Origin: Anaerolineales bacterium
Lineage (GTDB): Bacteria > Chloroflexota > Anaerolineae > Anaerolineales > UBA6663
Length of the DNA stretch: 64,000 bases
Direction: 5' to 3'
NCBI GenBank assembly: GCA_020850595.1
Contig: JADZEK010000138.1
Span: 62,001-126,000 of the forward strand
In this document: positions 20,003-28,509 of the stretch, piece by piece
Layout of the letters: every line of letters begins with the position of its first letter
Position numbering within the stretch: the stretch's first letter is position 1
Notes under the pieces: generated by a model
What the model saw: the letters and a program-made list of their open reading frames with translations, nothing else
Database searches by the model: none
Told to the model about the DNA's origin: nothing
Position numbers and translations under genes: made by a program

Positions 20003-21055
20003 CTAATGCCCGGTGAACAGGCGGATGTAGTCGCGGGCCAGGCGCAGGTCTTCGAGCGCTTCGGCGGCCTCGCACGGCGGGCGACGTTCGCCGCGGATGG
20101 CGGCGACGAAGTTAGCGGCCTGCTGGCGCATGGCGCTGACCCAGGGCAAATGCGGGCGGATCGTCTGCGGCTGCGCGCCGGGGCCGGGGTCGCGGAAGAA
20201 GGTGACGCGGCCGGGGCGGTTGGCGGCCAGGGGCGCGGGCAGTTCCAGCGTGATGGTGCCGCGCTCGAAGCAGATGAGGGCTGACTCCTGCCAGTCGAGG
20301 GTGGTGGTGTAAGGCGTCATCTCGATGGCGCAGGCGGCGCCGCTCACGCCGCGGCCCGCGAGCAGCACGCCGGAGGGGTCGGCGTAGGTGAGGGCATACG
20401 GCTCGCCGAGCAGAAAGCGCAGTAGATTGAGCTGGTGGATATAGAAGTTGACGAAGCGCGAGTACTGGTCAAACGTGGCGGCGTCGAGGTCGCCGGCGGG
20501 CGGGTCGGAGGCGATCTCGGGCAGCGGGCTGTCGTCGGTGATGAGGTCGCTGAAGCCGTTGGCGATCCAGTCGCCGGCGGGCATGAGCAGGCGCACGTAG
20601 GTGAGGCGGCCCAGCTCGCCGGTGGACTGGAGCCGAACGATCTCGGCTTTGGCGCACTCGGCGGCGAGGTCGGAGCGCTTGTGGTAGCCGACCATGTGCC
20701 AGCTCTTACTCGCGCGCAGGGCGGCTACGAGCCGCTCGCCAACTTCCAGTGAGGCGGCCAGGGGCTTCTCGGTGAAGAGCGGCAGGCCCGCCTGGTAGAG
20801 ATCGGGCAGCAGGCTGCCGTGCTGCCAGTAGGGCTGCGCGGCGACGAGGCCGTCGAGCTGTTCGTGGGCCAACAGCTCGGTGTGCGTGGCGTACGCGCGC
20901 GGAACGCCGTAGCGGGCGGCGACCTTGGCACGCAGGCCCGGCCGCAGCTCGGCCAGGGCCACGACTTCTACGCCGGGCAAAGTGGCGTAGTGCTTGAGGT
21001 GGGCGCACTGCCCCATGCTGCCGACCCCAATGAAACCGATGCGAACCAGGCTCAC
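20003..21055 (-). CDS. Gfo/Idh/MocA-family NAD(P)-dependent oxidoreductase
   Basis: 350 aa. An N-terminal Rossmann fold with the dinucleotide motif GFIGVGSMG (residues 7-15), followed by the family's catalytic EKP motif (E96-K97-P98 in LFTEKPLA). The C-terminal alpha/beta domain is compatible with sugar, inositol or glycoside substrates. The VCBS protein gene is 18 nt downstream, and the aldo/keto reductase gene precedes a 196-nt gap downstream of this start. Substrate cannot be assigned. Confidence 0.92.
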   Translation of the reverse strand: MSLVRIGFIGVGSMGQCAHLKHYATLPGVEVVALAELRPGLRAKVAARYGVPRAYATHTELLAHEQLDGLVAAQPYWQHGSLLPDLYQAGLPLFTEKPLAASLEVGERLVAALRASKSWHMVGYHKRSDLAAECAKAEIVRLQSTGELGRLTYVRLLMPAGDWIANGFSDLITDDSPLPEIASDPPAGDLDAATFDQYSRFVNFYIHQLNLLRFLLGEPYALTYADPSGVLLAGRGVSGAACAIEMTPYTTTLDWQESALICFERGTITLELPAPLAANRPGRVTFFRDPGPGAQPQTIRPHLPWVSAMRQQAANFVAAIRGERRPPCEAAEALEDLRLARDYIRLFTGH

Positions 21056-21107
21056 GGTTGGCTCCTTCAGGCGCGATGGCGTTGGCGTGGAGACGACTCA
21101 GGACAGT

Positions 21108-21113
21108 AGTATA
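21108..21113 (-). promoter_or_regulatory. -10 element for the Gfo/Idh gene
   Basis: TATACT on the minus strand about 52 nt before the ATG at 21055, giving a leader of roughly 45 nt. The -35 is not evident. Confidence 0.45.
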
Positions 21114-21199
21114 CGCCAGGGGCAGAAGAGGGGAAAAGATGGCGATGGTGGTGAAGGTCGGCGGCTTAGGGGGCCTGCCGAACTCAGCGGGAACGCAAC

Positions 21200-21232
21200 A
21201 GGCCCTCGCGCTTGGCGCGAGTACGAGGGCCT
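21200..21232 (-). terminator. GC-rich hairpin downstream of the aldo/keto reductase gene
   Basis: AGGCCCTCG (21200-21208) and CGAGGGCCT (21224-21232) form a 9-bp stem; alternatively TCGCGC-TTG-GCGCGA (21206-21220) folds inside it. It lies 20-50 nt after the aldo/keto reductase stop on the minus strand. No T-run follows, so it may stabilise the 3' end of the message rather than act as an intrinsic terminator. Confidence 0.45.
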
Positions 21233-21251
21233 TCCATGCGGAGCCGGAACG

Positions 21252-22259
21252 TCAGTTGGCGGCGACGGGCGTCTTGAGCCAGCCGGAGGAGTTGTGGAAG
21301 TTGGAGACCGCCCCGCCCGGCGGCACGAGGGCGTCGCAGGCGGCGCGCTCTTCGTCGCTGAGCTTCATCTCCAAGACGGGCAGCGCGTCGGTAAGCTGCT
21401 CCAGGGTGCGCGGGCCAAAGATCGGCGCAGTGACGGCGGGCTGGTCTTTGCACCACAGCAGGCCAAGCTGCGCCGCGGTCTTGCCGAAGCGCGCTGCCAG
21501 CTGGGCGAACTGCCGGCCGACGGCGATGCCGCGCGCCGTAATGCGGTCGGCGTAGACCGAGCTGGGCTTGACGGCGGCGCGCGAGTCGGCGGGGAGTGCC
21601 TCAGCTGAGGCATAGCGCCCGGCCAGCAGGCCCTGCGCGAGCGGCGCCCAGGGCAGAATGGCGAGGTTGTACTTCAGCGCCAGGGGCACCAACTCGTTCT
21701 CAATGCGGCGGTCGAGCAGGCTGTAGGGCGGCTGCTCGCTGACGAAACGGGCCAGGTGGTGCTTCTCGCTGGCCGCCAGGGCTTCCATGACCATCCAGGC
21801 CGGGTAGGTGGAGCAGCCGATGTAGCGCACCTTGCCCGCACGCACCAGGTCGGTGAGCGCGCCGAGGGTCTCGTCAATCGGCACGTCCGGCTCGGGGCGG
21901 TGCATCTGGTACAGGTCAATGTAGTCGGTGTTCAGGCGGCGCAGGGAAGCCTCGACGGCCTGGAAGAGGTGGCGGCGGGAGAGGCCGCCGTCGTTGCGGT
22001 CGGGGCCGACCTTGCTGCGGGCCTTGGTGGCGAGGAGGGTGGTGGCGCGGCGCGCGCCCTGCAGGGCCTGGCCGACGATCTGCTCGCTGCGGCCCACGTT
22101 GTAGGAGTTGGCAGTGTCGACGATGTTGATGCCGGCGTCGAGCGCGGCGTGGATGATGCGGATGGCGTCGGCGGTGTCGGTGCGGTCGCCGAAGTTCATG
22201 GCGCCCAAGCACAGCGGGGAGACGAAGACGCCGGTGCGGCCGAGGGAGCGGTAGTCCAT
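21252..22259 (-). CDS. Aldo/keto reductase
   Basis: 335 aa TIM-barrel oxidoreductase starting MDYRSLGRTGVFVSPLCLGA, the standard start of the YajO/Tas-like branch. The catalytic tetrad is complete: D48 (VDTA), Y53 (NSYN), K79 (LATKAR) and H120 (YQMHRPEPD). Reduces aldehydes or ketones with NADPH. Probably transcribed alone from a TACAAT -10 upstream. It is near the Gfo/Idh and VCBS genes but separated by 196 nt, so a shared pathway is only possible. Confidence 0.95.
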   Translation of the reverse strand: MDYRSLGRTGVFVSPLCLGAMNFGDRTDTADAIRIIHAALDAGINIVDTANSYNVGRSEQIVGQALQGARRATTLLATKARSKVGPDRNDGGLSRRHLFQAVEASLRRLNTDYIDLYQMHRPEPDVPIDETLGALTDLVRAGKVRYIGCSTYPAWMVMEALAASEKHHLARFVSEQPPYSLLDRRIENELVPLALKYNLAILPWAPLAQGLLAGRYASAEALPADSRAAVKPSSVYADRITARGIAVGRQFAQLAARFGKTAAQLGLLWCKDQPAVTAPIFGPRTLEQLTDALPVLEMKLSDEERAACDALVPPGGAVSNFHNSSGWLKTPVAAN

Positions 22260-22302
22260 GCGGAGGCGGTCCTTTCACGAGTGAGAGCGCGGATCGGAGG
22301 GG

Positions 22303-22308
22303 ATTGTA
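22303..22308 (-). promoter_or_regulatory. -10 element for the aldo/keto reductase gene
   Basis: TACAAT on the minus strand, 43 nt before the ATG, with AAAGGA 10 nt before the start codon as a ribosome-binding site. Confidence 0.45.
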
Positions 22309-22451
22309 GCGAGGGCGGGGAGGATTGCAAAGGGCAGCCGAGACTTGGACTCAGGTGAGACTTGTCGCCCAGCCCAAATTTGTATTCGGAGGGCGGTTGA
22401 ATTGGACGAAATTTCAGGGTCAGCCAGCGCGGTCGGCCGGTAGTCCTGCGC

Positions 22452-22457
22452 TATAAT
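22452..22457 (+). promoter_or_regulatory. -10 element (TATAAT) for the DUF3048/glycosyltransferase operon
   Basis: A consensus TATAAT 60 nt upstream of the lipoprotein ATG in the 258-nt divergent gap. The predicted leader is about 54 nt. No good -35 is seen at 16-18 nt spacing. Confidence 0.5.
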
Positions 22458-22517
22458 TCCTCGGCTGAATGTGGCCTGCGCGCCGCGTGCGGATTGGTCT
22501 AACGAGGTACTGTCACC

Positions 22518-23786
22518 ATGCGATTGAAGACCCTTGCGCTCGTGTTGGGGCTGGGGGTGCTGGCGGCCTGCGGCTCACCCACCCCAGACGCCGCGCCCAC
22601 CGCCACCGCGCCCGTCATCGTCACCAGCGGCCCGACCGACGCGCCGCCCACGCCCTCGCCCATCGCCATTGCCTCGCCCGCGCCGACCAACACGGCCGCC
22701 TCCACCAGCGAGACCCCGCCCGAGGCTTCGCCCACGCCGGAAGTGAGCGGCCCGATTGGCCCAAGCAACTTCCCGGCCAACGTGAACCCGCTGACCGGCC
22801 TGAGCGTGGCCGATCCGGCCCGGCTCGACCGGCGGCCGCTGGCCGTGAAGGTGTCGCAGTTCCCGCGGCGGGTGCGCCCGCAGAGCGGCCTCTCGCTGGC
22901 CGACTTGGTGTTCGAGCACTACGCCGAGGCGGGCGTGACGCGCATGACAGCCATCTTCCTGGGCAACGACGCGCCCAAGATCGGCTCCATCCGCTCGGCG
23001 CGGCTGATTGACGTGGTGCTGGCGGAGTCGTACGACGCCATGCTGATCACCTCCGGCTCCAGCCAGGGCGTGCTCAACCGCCTGTCGCAGACCAATTTCT
23101 ACGACCGGGTGATCGCCGAGGCCACCGGCTACGACGAGTGCCCACCGCTGTGCCGCGAGGGCACGGAGGCCAGCACCAACAACTTGTTCGCCAGCACCAG
23201 CGACCTATGGGCCACCGCCGACAGCCTGGGGCTGAATGGTCGGCAAACGCTCGACGGGATGGCGTTCTACGCGGAGCCGCCGGCGGGCGGCACGCCGGTG
23301 ACGACCGTGCACGTGGATTTTCAGGTGGACAACAACATCGCCGAGTGGCGCTACAACGCGACAACCGGCCGCTATGCGCGCTGGATGGACACCGACCTGG
23401 TGGGCGAACTGGCGCCGCAGACCGACGCGCTGGACGGCAGCCAATTGACCGTGGCGAACGTGGTGGTGCTCTACGCCAACCACGTAACCAGCGACATCCC
23501 TGAGGATTTTGGCAACGGCGGCCACTGCGGCTACGAGATTCAGCTGTGGACCACCGGCCCGGCGCGCATCTTCCGTGACGGCGTGATGCTAGAGGCCACC
23601 TGGGTGCGCAACGTGTTGGATCAGGTGATCGGCCTGGTGGGCCTGGACGGGCAGGTGATCCCGCTGAAGCCGGGCAACAGCTGGTTTGAGATCGTGGACC
23701 TGGACTCGCCGACGACGGTGACCGAGGGCGTGTTCCAGACCCGCTTCAAGGGGCCGTCGCAGTCGCAGAACTGCCCGGTGAGCTAG
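22518..23786 (+). CDS. DUF3048 (YerB-type) lipoprotein
   Basis: 422 aa. Signal peptide with a lipobox LAAC (C18), then a Pro/Thr/Ser/Ala-rich low-complexity spacer to about residue 85, as expected for a surface lipoprotein extended from the membrane. The folded part begins NPLTGLSVADPARLDRRPLAVKV and continues with ADLVFEHYAEAGVTRM and KIGSIRSAR, hallmarks of the DUF3048 family. The family's biochemical role is unsettled. The stop TAG abuts the ATG of the first glycosyltransferase, making it the lead gene of an envelope-glycan operon. Confidence 0.92.
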   Translation: MRLKTLALVLGLGVLAACGSPTPDAAPTATAPVIVTSGPTDAPPTPSPIAIASPAPTNTAASTSETPPEASPTPEVSGPIGPSNFPANVNPLTGLSVADPARLDRRPLAVKVSQFPRRVRPQSGLSLADLVFEHYAEAGVTRMTAIFLGNDAPKIGSIRSARLIDVVLAESYDAMLITSGSSQGVLNRLSQTNFYDRVIAEATGYDECPPLCREGTEASTNNLFASTSDLWATADSLGLNGRQTLDGMAFYAEPPAGGTPVTTVHVDFQVDNNIAEWRYNATTGRYARWMDTDLVGELAPQTDALDGSQLTVANVVVLYANHVTSDIPEDFGNGGHCGYEIQLWTTGPARIFRDGVMLEATWVRNVLDQVIGLVGLDGQVIPLKPGNSWFEIVDLDSPTTVTEGVFQTRFKGPSQSQNCPVS

Positions 23787-25022
23787 ATGAGTTTGCCGGC
23801 GGCGGCGCTGCACGGGCTGGCCTGGGCCGCGGCGGGGGCGCTGCTGGCCTTCACGCTGCGGCGGGCGGCGCTGCTGGTGGCCGCGCTGTGGCCGGAGCAC
23901 ACAGCGGCGGCGGTTGAACCGCATGAATGGCCGCGCGTTACGGCCCTGGTCGCCTGCCGCGACGAGGCCGCCAGCCTGCCGGGCCTGTTCGCCGCGCTGG
24001 AAGCGCTGGACTACCCGCGCGACCGGCTGCGCGTGGTGATCGTGGACGACGGCTCGACCGACAACAGCGCCGCGCTAGCCCGCGCCTGGGCCGCCGGCTA
24101 CCCCTGGGCGAGCACCCTGTTGATGAACACGAACGCCGGCAAGGCACAGGCGCTAAACCAGGCCCTGCAATCCCTCCAACCGCGCCCCGACGCCGGGGAC
24201 GATTTGGTCGTGATCTACGACGCCGATCACACCCCCGCGCCGGGGTCGCTGAAGGCGCTGGCGGCGGCGTTCACGGCCCAAGACGTGGCGGGCGCGAGCG
24301 GGCAGATGCGGGTGAGCAACGGCGACGCAAGCCCGGCGGCGGCCTACAGCGCAATCGAGTCGCTGGTGAACCAGTTTGTGACCATGCGGGCCAAAGACCG
24401 GCTGCGGCTGGCCCCGGCCTTGCTGGGCAGCAACTGCGCCTATCGCGGAGCGGCGCTGGCGGCGGTGGGCGGCTTTCGGCGCGGCGCGCTGCTGGAAGAC
24501 AGCGACCTGACCGTGGCGCTGGCCCAGGCGGGTGGGCGCACGCGGTTTGTGGCGGCGAGCGTGTCGGAGCACCGCGCGCCAGTGACGCTGCGCGGCTATG
24601 TGCGCCAGCACCTGCGCTGGAACCGCGGCTTTCACCAGGTGAGCGGTTTACGGCTGGGTGACCTCTGGCGCAGACCGGGGCTGTCGCTGCCACACAAGCT
24701 GGAGCTGACGTTCTTCGCGCTGGGCTACGCCGACCGGCTGGCGCTGCTGGCGGGCGCGGCCTGCACGGCGGTGGACGCCTGGCGGCCGGGGACGTTCGGC
24801 TTCCCGCTGTGGGTGTGGGCGGCGTACTTTGGCCTGCCCGCGCTGGAGATGGCGGCGGCGCCGGCGCTGGCCGGCGAGCGGCCCGCGGCGTATGCGCGGC
24901 TGGCGGTCGTGCCCTTCTTTTTTGTCATTGACATCGCCATCGCGGCCTGGGCGGCGGCGCAGAGCGCGCTGCGCCGCCCCGCGCGCTGGGCGGCCACCGA
25001 GCGCGCCCCGGTGAAGCCGTGA
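23787..25022 (+). CDS. Membrane glycosyltransferase family 2 (processive-type)
   Basis: 411 aa. An N-terminal membrane helix (about 8-35), then a GT-A catalytic domain: VACRDEA, VDDGSTD (86-92), the DxD motif D145-A-D147, LLEDSDLT with the base Asp, and the QHLRW motif of processive beta-glycosyltransferases (hyaluronan/cellulose synthase-like). Further membrane helices follow. The gene begins directly after the DUF3048 stop and overlaps the next glycosyltransferase by 4 nt (GTGA). Likely adds or polymerises sugars at the inner face of the membrane; donor sugar unknown. Confidence 0.93.
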   Translation: MSLPAAALHGLAWAAAGALLAFTLRRAALLVAALWPEHTAAAVEPHEWPRVTALVACRDEAASLPGLFAALEALDYPRDRLRVVIVDDGSTDNSAALARAWAAGYPWASTLLMNTNAGKAQALNQALQSLQPRPDAGDDLVVIYDADHTPAPGSLKALAAAFTAQDVAGASGQMRVSNGDASPAAAYSAIESLVNQFVTMRAKDRLRLAPALLGSNCAYRGAALAAVGGFRRGALLEDSDLTVALAQAGGRTRFVAASVSEHRAPVTLRGYVRQHLRWNRGFHQVSGLRLGDLWRRPGLSLPHKLELTFFALGYADRLALLAGAACTAVDAWRPGTFGFPLWVWAAYFGLPALEMAAAPALAGERPAAYARLAVVPFFFVIDIAIAAWAAAQSALRRPARWAATERAPVKP

Positions 25023-26155
25023 AGTTCTCGCTGATTGTGCCGGTGTGCAACGGCGGCGCGGACTTCACATGCTGCCTGAGCGCGCTGGCGGCGGCGCGCA
25101 CAGCCTGCGCGGACCTGGCCGCGACCGAGTTGATCGTGGTGGACGACGGTTCCACTGACCAGAGCGCCGCCAACGCGCGGGCGGCCGGAGCCAAGGTGTT
25201 GGCAACGCCCGCGCCTGGAAGTCACGGCCCGGCGGCGGCCCGCAACCTGGGGGCGCGCGCGGCCACCGGCGACTATGTGTTCTTTGTGGATGCAGACGTG
25301 GCGCTGCACCCCGACGCGCTGCGGCGCGCGGCCGAGGCCTTCGCCGCTGACCCGCGCCTGGAGGCCGTGTTCGGCTCGTACGACGACGCGCCGAGCGCAC
25401 CCAACTTTCTCTCGCAGTACAAAAATCTGCTGCATCACTATGTCCACCAGCACGCGCACACCCAGGCCAGCACCTTCTGGACCGGCTGCGGCGCGCTGCG
25501 GCTGAGCACGTTTCAGGCGCTGGGCGGCTTCGACGCGCTGACGTACCAGCGGCCGAGCATTGAGGACATAGACCTGGGCTACCGCCTGCGGCGGCGCGGC
25601 GGCGAGATCAGGCTGTTGAAGGACATGCAGTGCGTTCACCTGAAGCGCTGGACGGCGCGGAGCTTGTTACGCAGTGACTTCCTCGAGCGCGGCTTGCCCT
25701 GGACCATCTTGCTGTGGCGCGAGAGCCGCGCGCGCCGCACGAGTGAGCCGCTGCTGGCGACCGGCGACCTGCTGCGCCTGCCCGACGCGGCGCTGGCGCG
25801 GCGGCCGTTTCAGCTCGACCTGAATTTGCAGACCTCCAATCGCGTGAGCGTAGCGCTGGCGGCGCTGCTGGCGCTGGGCGCGGCGGCGCTGCCCTTCGCG
25901 CCGCGGCTCTGGCCGCTGGCGGCGCTGGCCGCGCTGGCGCTGCTGGCGCTCAACCGGCACCTGTACCAATTCTTCGCCCGGAAGCGCGGGCTGGGCTTCG
26001 CGCTGGCCGCCATCCCCTGGCACTGGCTGTACTACTTCTATAACAACCTGAGCTTCGGCCTGGGCACACTGCTGTACTTTGCGCGCGGCGCGCGCCCGGT
26101 GGCCGCCGACGGCGCGCTGGCCGAGGCCGACCCCGTGCGCGCTTCGGACGCATGA
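25019..26155 (+). CDS. Glycosyltransferase family 2 with C-terminal membrane helices
   Basis: 378 aa, GTG start overlapping the previous stop. GT-A fold beginning MKFSLIVPVCNGG, with VDDGSTD, a VDADVAL DxD motif and SIEDIDLGYRLRRRG near the base region. Two or three hydrophobic helices follow near 275-345. Unlike its neighbour it has no QxxRW motif, so it is probably a non-processive transferase. It overlaps the next gene by ATGA, so the four-gene operon is tightly coupled. Confidence 0.92.
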   Translation: MKFSLIVPVCNGGADFTCCLSALAAARTACADLAATELIVVDDGSTDQSAANARAAGAKVLATPAPGSHGPAAARNLGARAATGDYVFFVDADVALHPDALRRAAEAFAADPRLEAVFGSYDDAPSAPNFLSQYKNLLHHYVHQHAHTQASTFWTGCGALRLSTFQALGGFDALTYQRPSIEDIDLGYRLRRRGGEIRLLKDMQCVHLKRWTARSLLRSDFLERGLPWTILLWRESRARRTSEPLLATGDLLRLPDAALARRPFQLDLNLQTSNRVSVALAALLALGAAALPFAPRLWPLAALAALALLALNRHLYQFFARKRGLGFALAAIPWHWLYYFYNNLSFGLGTLLYFARGARPVAADGALAEADPVRASDA

Positions 26156-28509
26156 TGCCCGCGCTGCGCCGTTGGGCAAGCGTGCCGGGGCTGCCGATCT
26201 GCCTGGCGGTACTGGCGGTCTACGTGGCGCTCGTCCCGTGGCTGGCGCGCGTCTGGACCCGCAGCGGCGACGAGCCGCACTACCTGCTGGCGGCGCACAG
26301 CCTCATCCACGACGGCGACCTGGACCTGAGCAACAATTACGCCCAACGCGACTACGCCGCGTTCTACACCGACTATTACCTCAACCCGCACGTGCACGTG
26401 CGCGCCGACGGCCGGCAGGTGTTGACGCACAACCTGGGGCTGAGCTTCCTAATCGCACCAGCCTATGCGCTGGGCGGGCTGACGGGCGTGCTGTACTTCC
26501 TGGCGCTGGTCGCGGCGCTGACGGCGGCAAACGTCTATGGGTTGGGCTATGAACTGACGGGCCACTGGGTCGCGGCGGCGGTGGGGGCGCTGGCGTTGGC
26601 CTTCACGCCGCCCCTGCTGTGGTACGCCTTCCTGGTCTACCCGGAGGGCGTGGCGGCCCTGGGGTTGGTGCTGGCGGCGCGCCAGGTAGCCCGCGGCTTT
26701 GGCCTGAGGCGACTGGCGGGCGCGCGGCCGCTGGGCTGGGGCGGCGCGCTGGCCTACGGCCTGGGGCTGGGCATATTGCCGTGGCTGTCATCGCGCTTTC
26801 TGCCGGCCATGGGGCTGTTGCTGCTGGCGGGCTTGTGGCTGTCGTTCGCCTGGGAGCGCGGCAAGCTCCGGCTGCGCAGCAAGGTGTGGCTCGCGGCCGT
26901 GGGGCTGGCGGGCGCGGGGCTGGCGAGCTATATGCTGTTCAGCGCGTGGCTGTACGGCAGCGCCTCGCCGGCGGCGAGTTATGCCGGGCCGATCCCGCTG
27001 GCAGTGGAGCGCTCGTTCGCGCTGCTGCGGCTGGGGCGCGGGCTGCTGGGCTGGCTGTTCGACACGCAGCGCGGGCTGATAGTCACCGCGCCGATCTACG
27101 CGGCGGCGCTGTGGGGGGCGGGGCTGCTGTTGTTACGCAAGCCGCTGGCGGGCGCGCTGGTGCTGGCCCCGTTCGGGGCGGCGCTGCTGCCGGTAGCGGT
27201 GTGGGGCGGGTTCTGGCAGGGCTGGGAATACTCAGCGCGCTTCCTCATCGCGGCGCTGCCGCTGCTGGGGGTGGGGCTGGCTTACCTGTGGGCGGCGGGG
27301 CGGCGCGCGGTGGTGGCGCCGGTTACGGTCGCGCTGTTTGCTGTTAGCGCGCTCACCGGCCTGTGGGTGGTGGCGCAGCCCTTGCGCGGCATCATCAACA
27401 GCCCCGTAGCGCAATGGCCCGCGCTGCACTTGGAAAACGTGGTGCCGGCCATGGCGCGCTATGTCTACATCGCGGCGGGCAGCGAGGCGGTGGCCGGGCA
27501 AGCAATCGAGTCTGACGCAGCGACCACAAACACCGGCGGCGCGGTGCGCACCACACTGACCACCGCGCCGACGTGGCAGACGCAGGCGGGTGAAAGCGGC
27601 CTGGTGCTGCGGCAGGTGGACGTGCCGGAGTTCCCGTTTGGGTGGTACACCGGCGCGCTGCCGCTCGCCGCGCCCGGGGCCGCGCTCGACGCGCCGGTGG
27701 CCCGCATCCGCATCTTCTCGCCCAGCGGCGGCGAGTATTACGCGGCCACGCTCTACGCCCGCGACCTGCCCGCCGACGGCGTTTTTCGCTTGGCCTTCCA
27801 CAGCCCGCTGTACAACGGTTGGGGCTTCCCGCCCACGGTGCTGGTGAGCGCCACCGGGCAGGCGGCCTTGCAGGTGGGGCTGCTGGCGCTTGAGCCGGAC
27901 CTGTGGCGCTCGCTGGGGCTGGCGGGGGTGTGGCTCGTGGCGCTGACGCTGCTGGGCGTGCTCGTCACCTGGGGCTCGAAACAACCGCGCCCATGGGCGC
28001 CGACGCCGAGGCCGCTGGTCAGCGCGGCGCTGGCCGTGGCGCTGGCGGGCAGCTTCGTGTTCTCGCTGCGGCCACAGACGCGCACAATTGTGGCCGCCGA
28101 CGTGCAGCGCACGGTGGGCGACGTGGTGAGCGACCCGGCCGCGTACGGCGGGCGCGCCATCGAGGCCAGCCCGGCGGCGGGGCACGAGGCCGGCAAGCTG
28201 GCCTACTCGTTCGCCGAGCTGTACGGCGCGGGGCGCTACCGGCTGACGCTGAGCGCGGCGGTGCTGGCGGACGACACGCCGCTGACGCCGGAGACGCAAC
28301 TCGCCGCCGTGCGCGTGATCGCCACCGACGCGCAGGTGCTGGCGCAACAATGGACGGTAACCGCCGCCGACATCCCGGCCGACGGGCGCTACTACACCCT
28401 GAGCTTTGAGTTTGAGAACCCCATGGCCGAGGGGCTGACTTTCATCGTGGACTACGCGGGCGCGGCCGGGCTGAAGGTAGATCGGCTGATCGTCACGCCG
28501 CTGCGATGA
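26152..28509 (+). CDS. Polytopic membrane glycosyltransferase (GT-C, ArnT/PMT-like)
   Basis: 785 aa. An N-terminal membrane helix ends in TRSGDEPHYL, where D40/E41 match the acidic pair of GT-C enzymes in the first extracytoplasmic loop. About ten hydrophobic helices follow to residue ~430, then a large extracytoplasmic beta-rich region (~430-590), two more helices and a second soluble domain at the C-terminus. GT-C enzymes use polyprenyl-phosphate sugars outside the membrane. The 3' end overlaps the convergent asparagine synthase gene by 17 nt. Acceptor unknown. Confidence 0.85.
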   Translation: MMPALRRWASVPGLPICLAVLAVYVALVPWLARVWTRSGDEPHYLLAAHSLIHDGDLDLSNNYAQRDYAAFYTDYYLNPHVHVRADGRQVLTHNLGLSFLIAPAYALGGLTGVLYFLALVAALTAANVYGLGYELTGHWVAAAVGALALAFTPPLLWYAFLVYPEGVAALGLVLAARQVARGFGLRRLAGARPLGWGGALAYGLGLGILPWLSSRFLPAMGLLLLAGLWLSFAWERGKLRLRSKVWLAAVGLAGAGLASYMLFSAWLYGSASPAASYAGPIPLAVERSFALLRLGRGLLGWLFDTQRGLIVTAPIYAAALWGAGLLLLRKPLAGALVLAPFGAALLPVAVWGGFWQGWEYSARFLIAALPLLGVGLAYLWAAGRRAVVAPVTVALFAVSALTGLWVVAQPLRGIINSPVAQWPALHLENVVPAMARYVYIAAGSEAVAGQAIESDAATTNTGGAVRTTLTTAPTWQTQAGESGLVLRQVDVPEFPFGWYTGALPLAAPGAALDAPVARIRIFSPSGGEYYAATLYARDLPADGVFRLAFHSPLYNGWGFPPTVLVSATGQAALQVGLLALEPDLWRSLGLAGVWLVALTLLGVLVTWGSKQPRPWAPTPRPLVSAALAVALAGSFVFSLRPQTRTIVAADVQRTVGDVVSDPAAYGGRAIEASPAAGHEAGKLAYSFAELYGAGRYRLTLSAAVLADDTPLTPETQLAAVRVIATDAQVLAQQWTVTAADIPADGRYYTLSFEFENPMAEGLTFIVDYAGAAGLKVDRLIVTPLR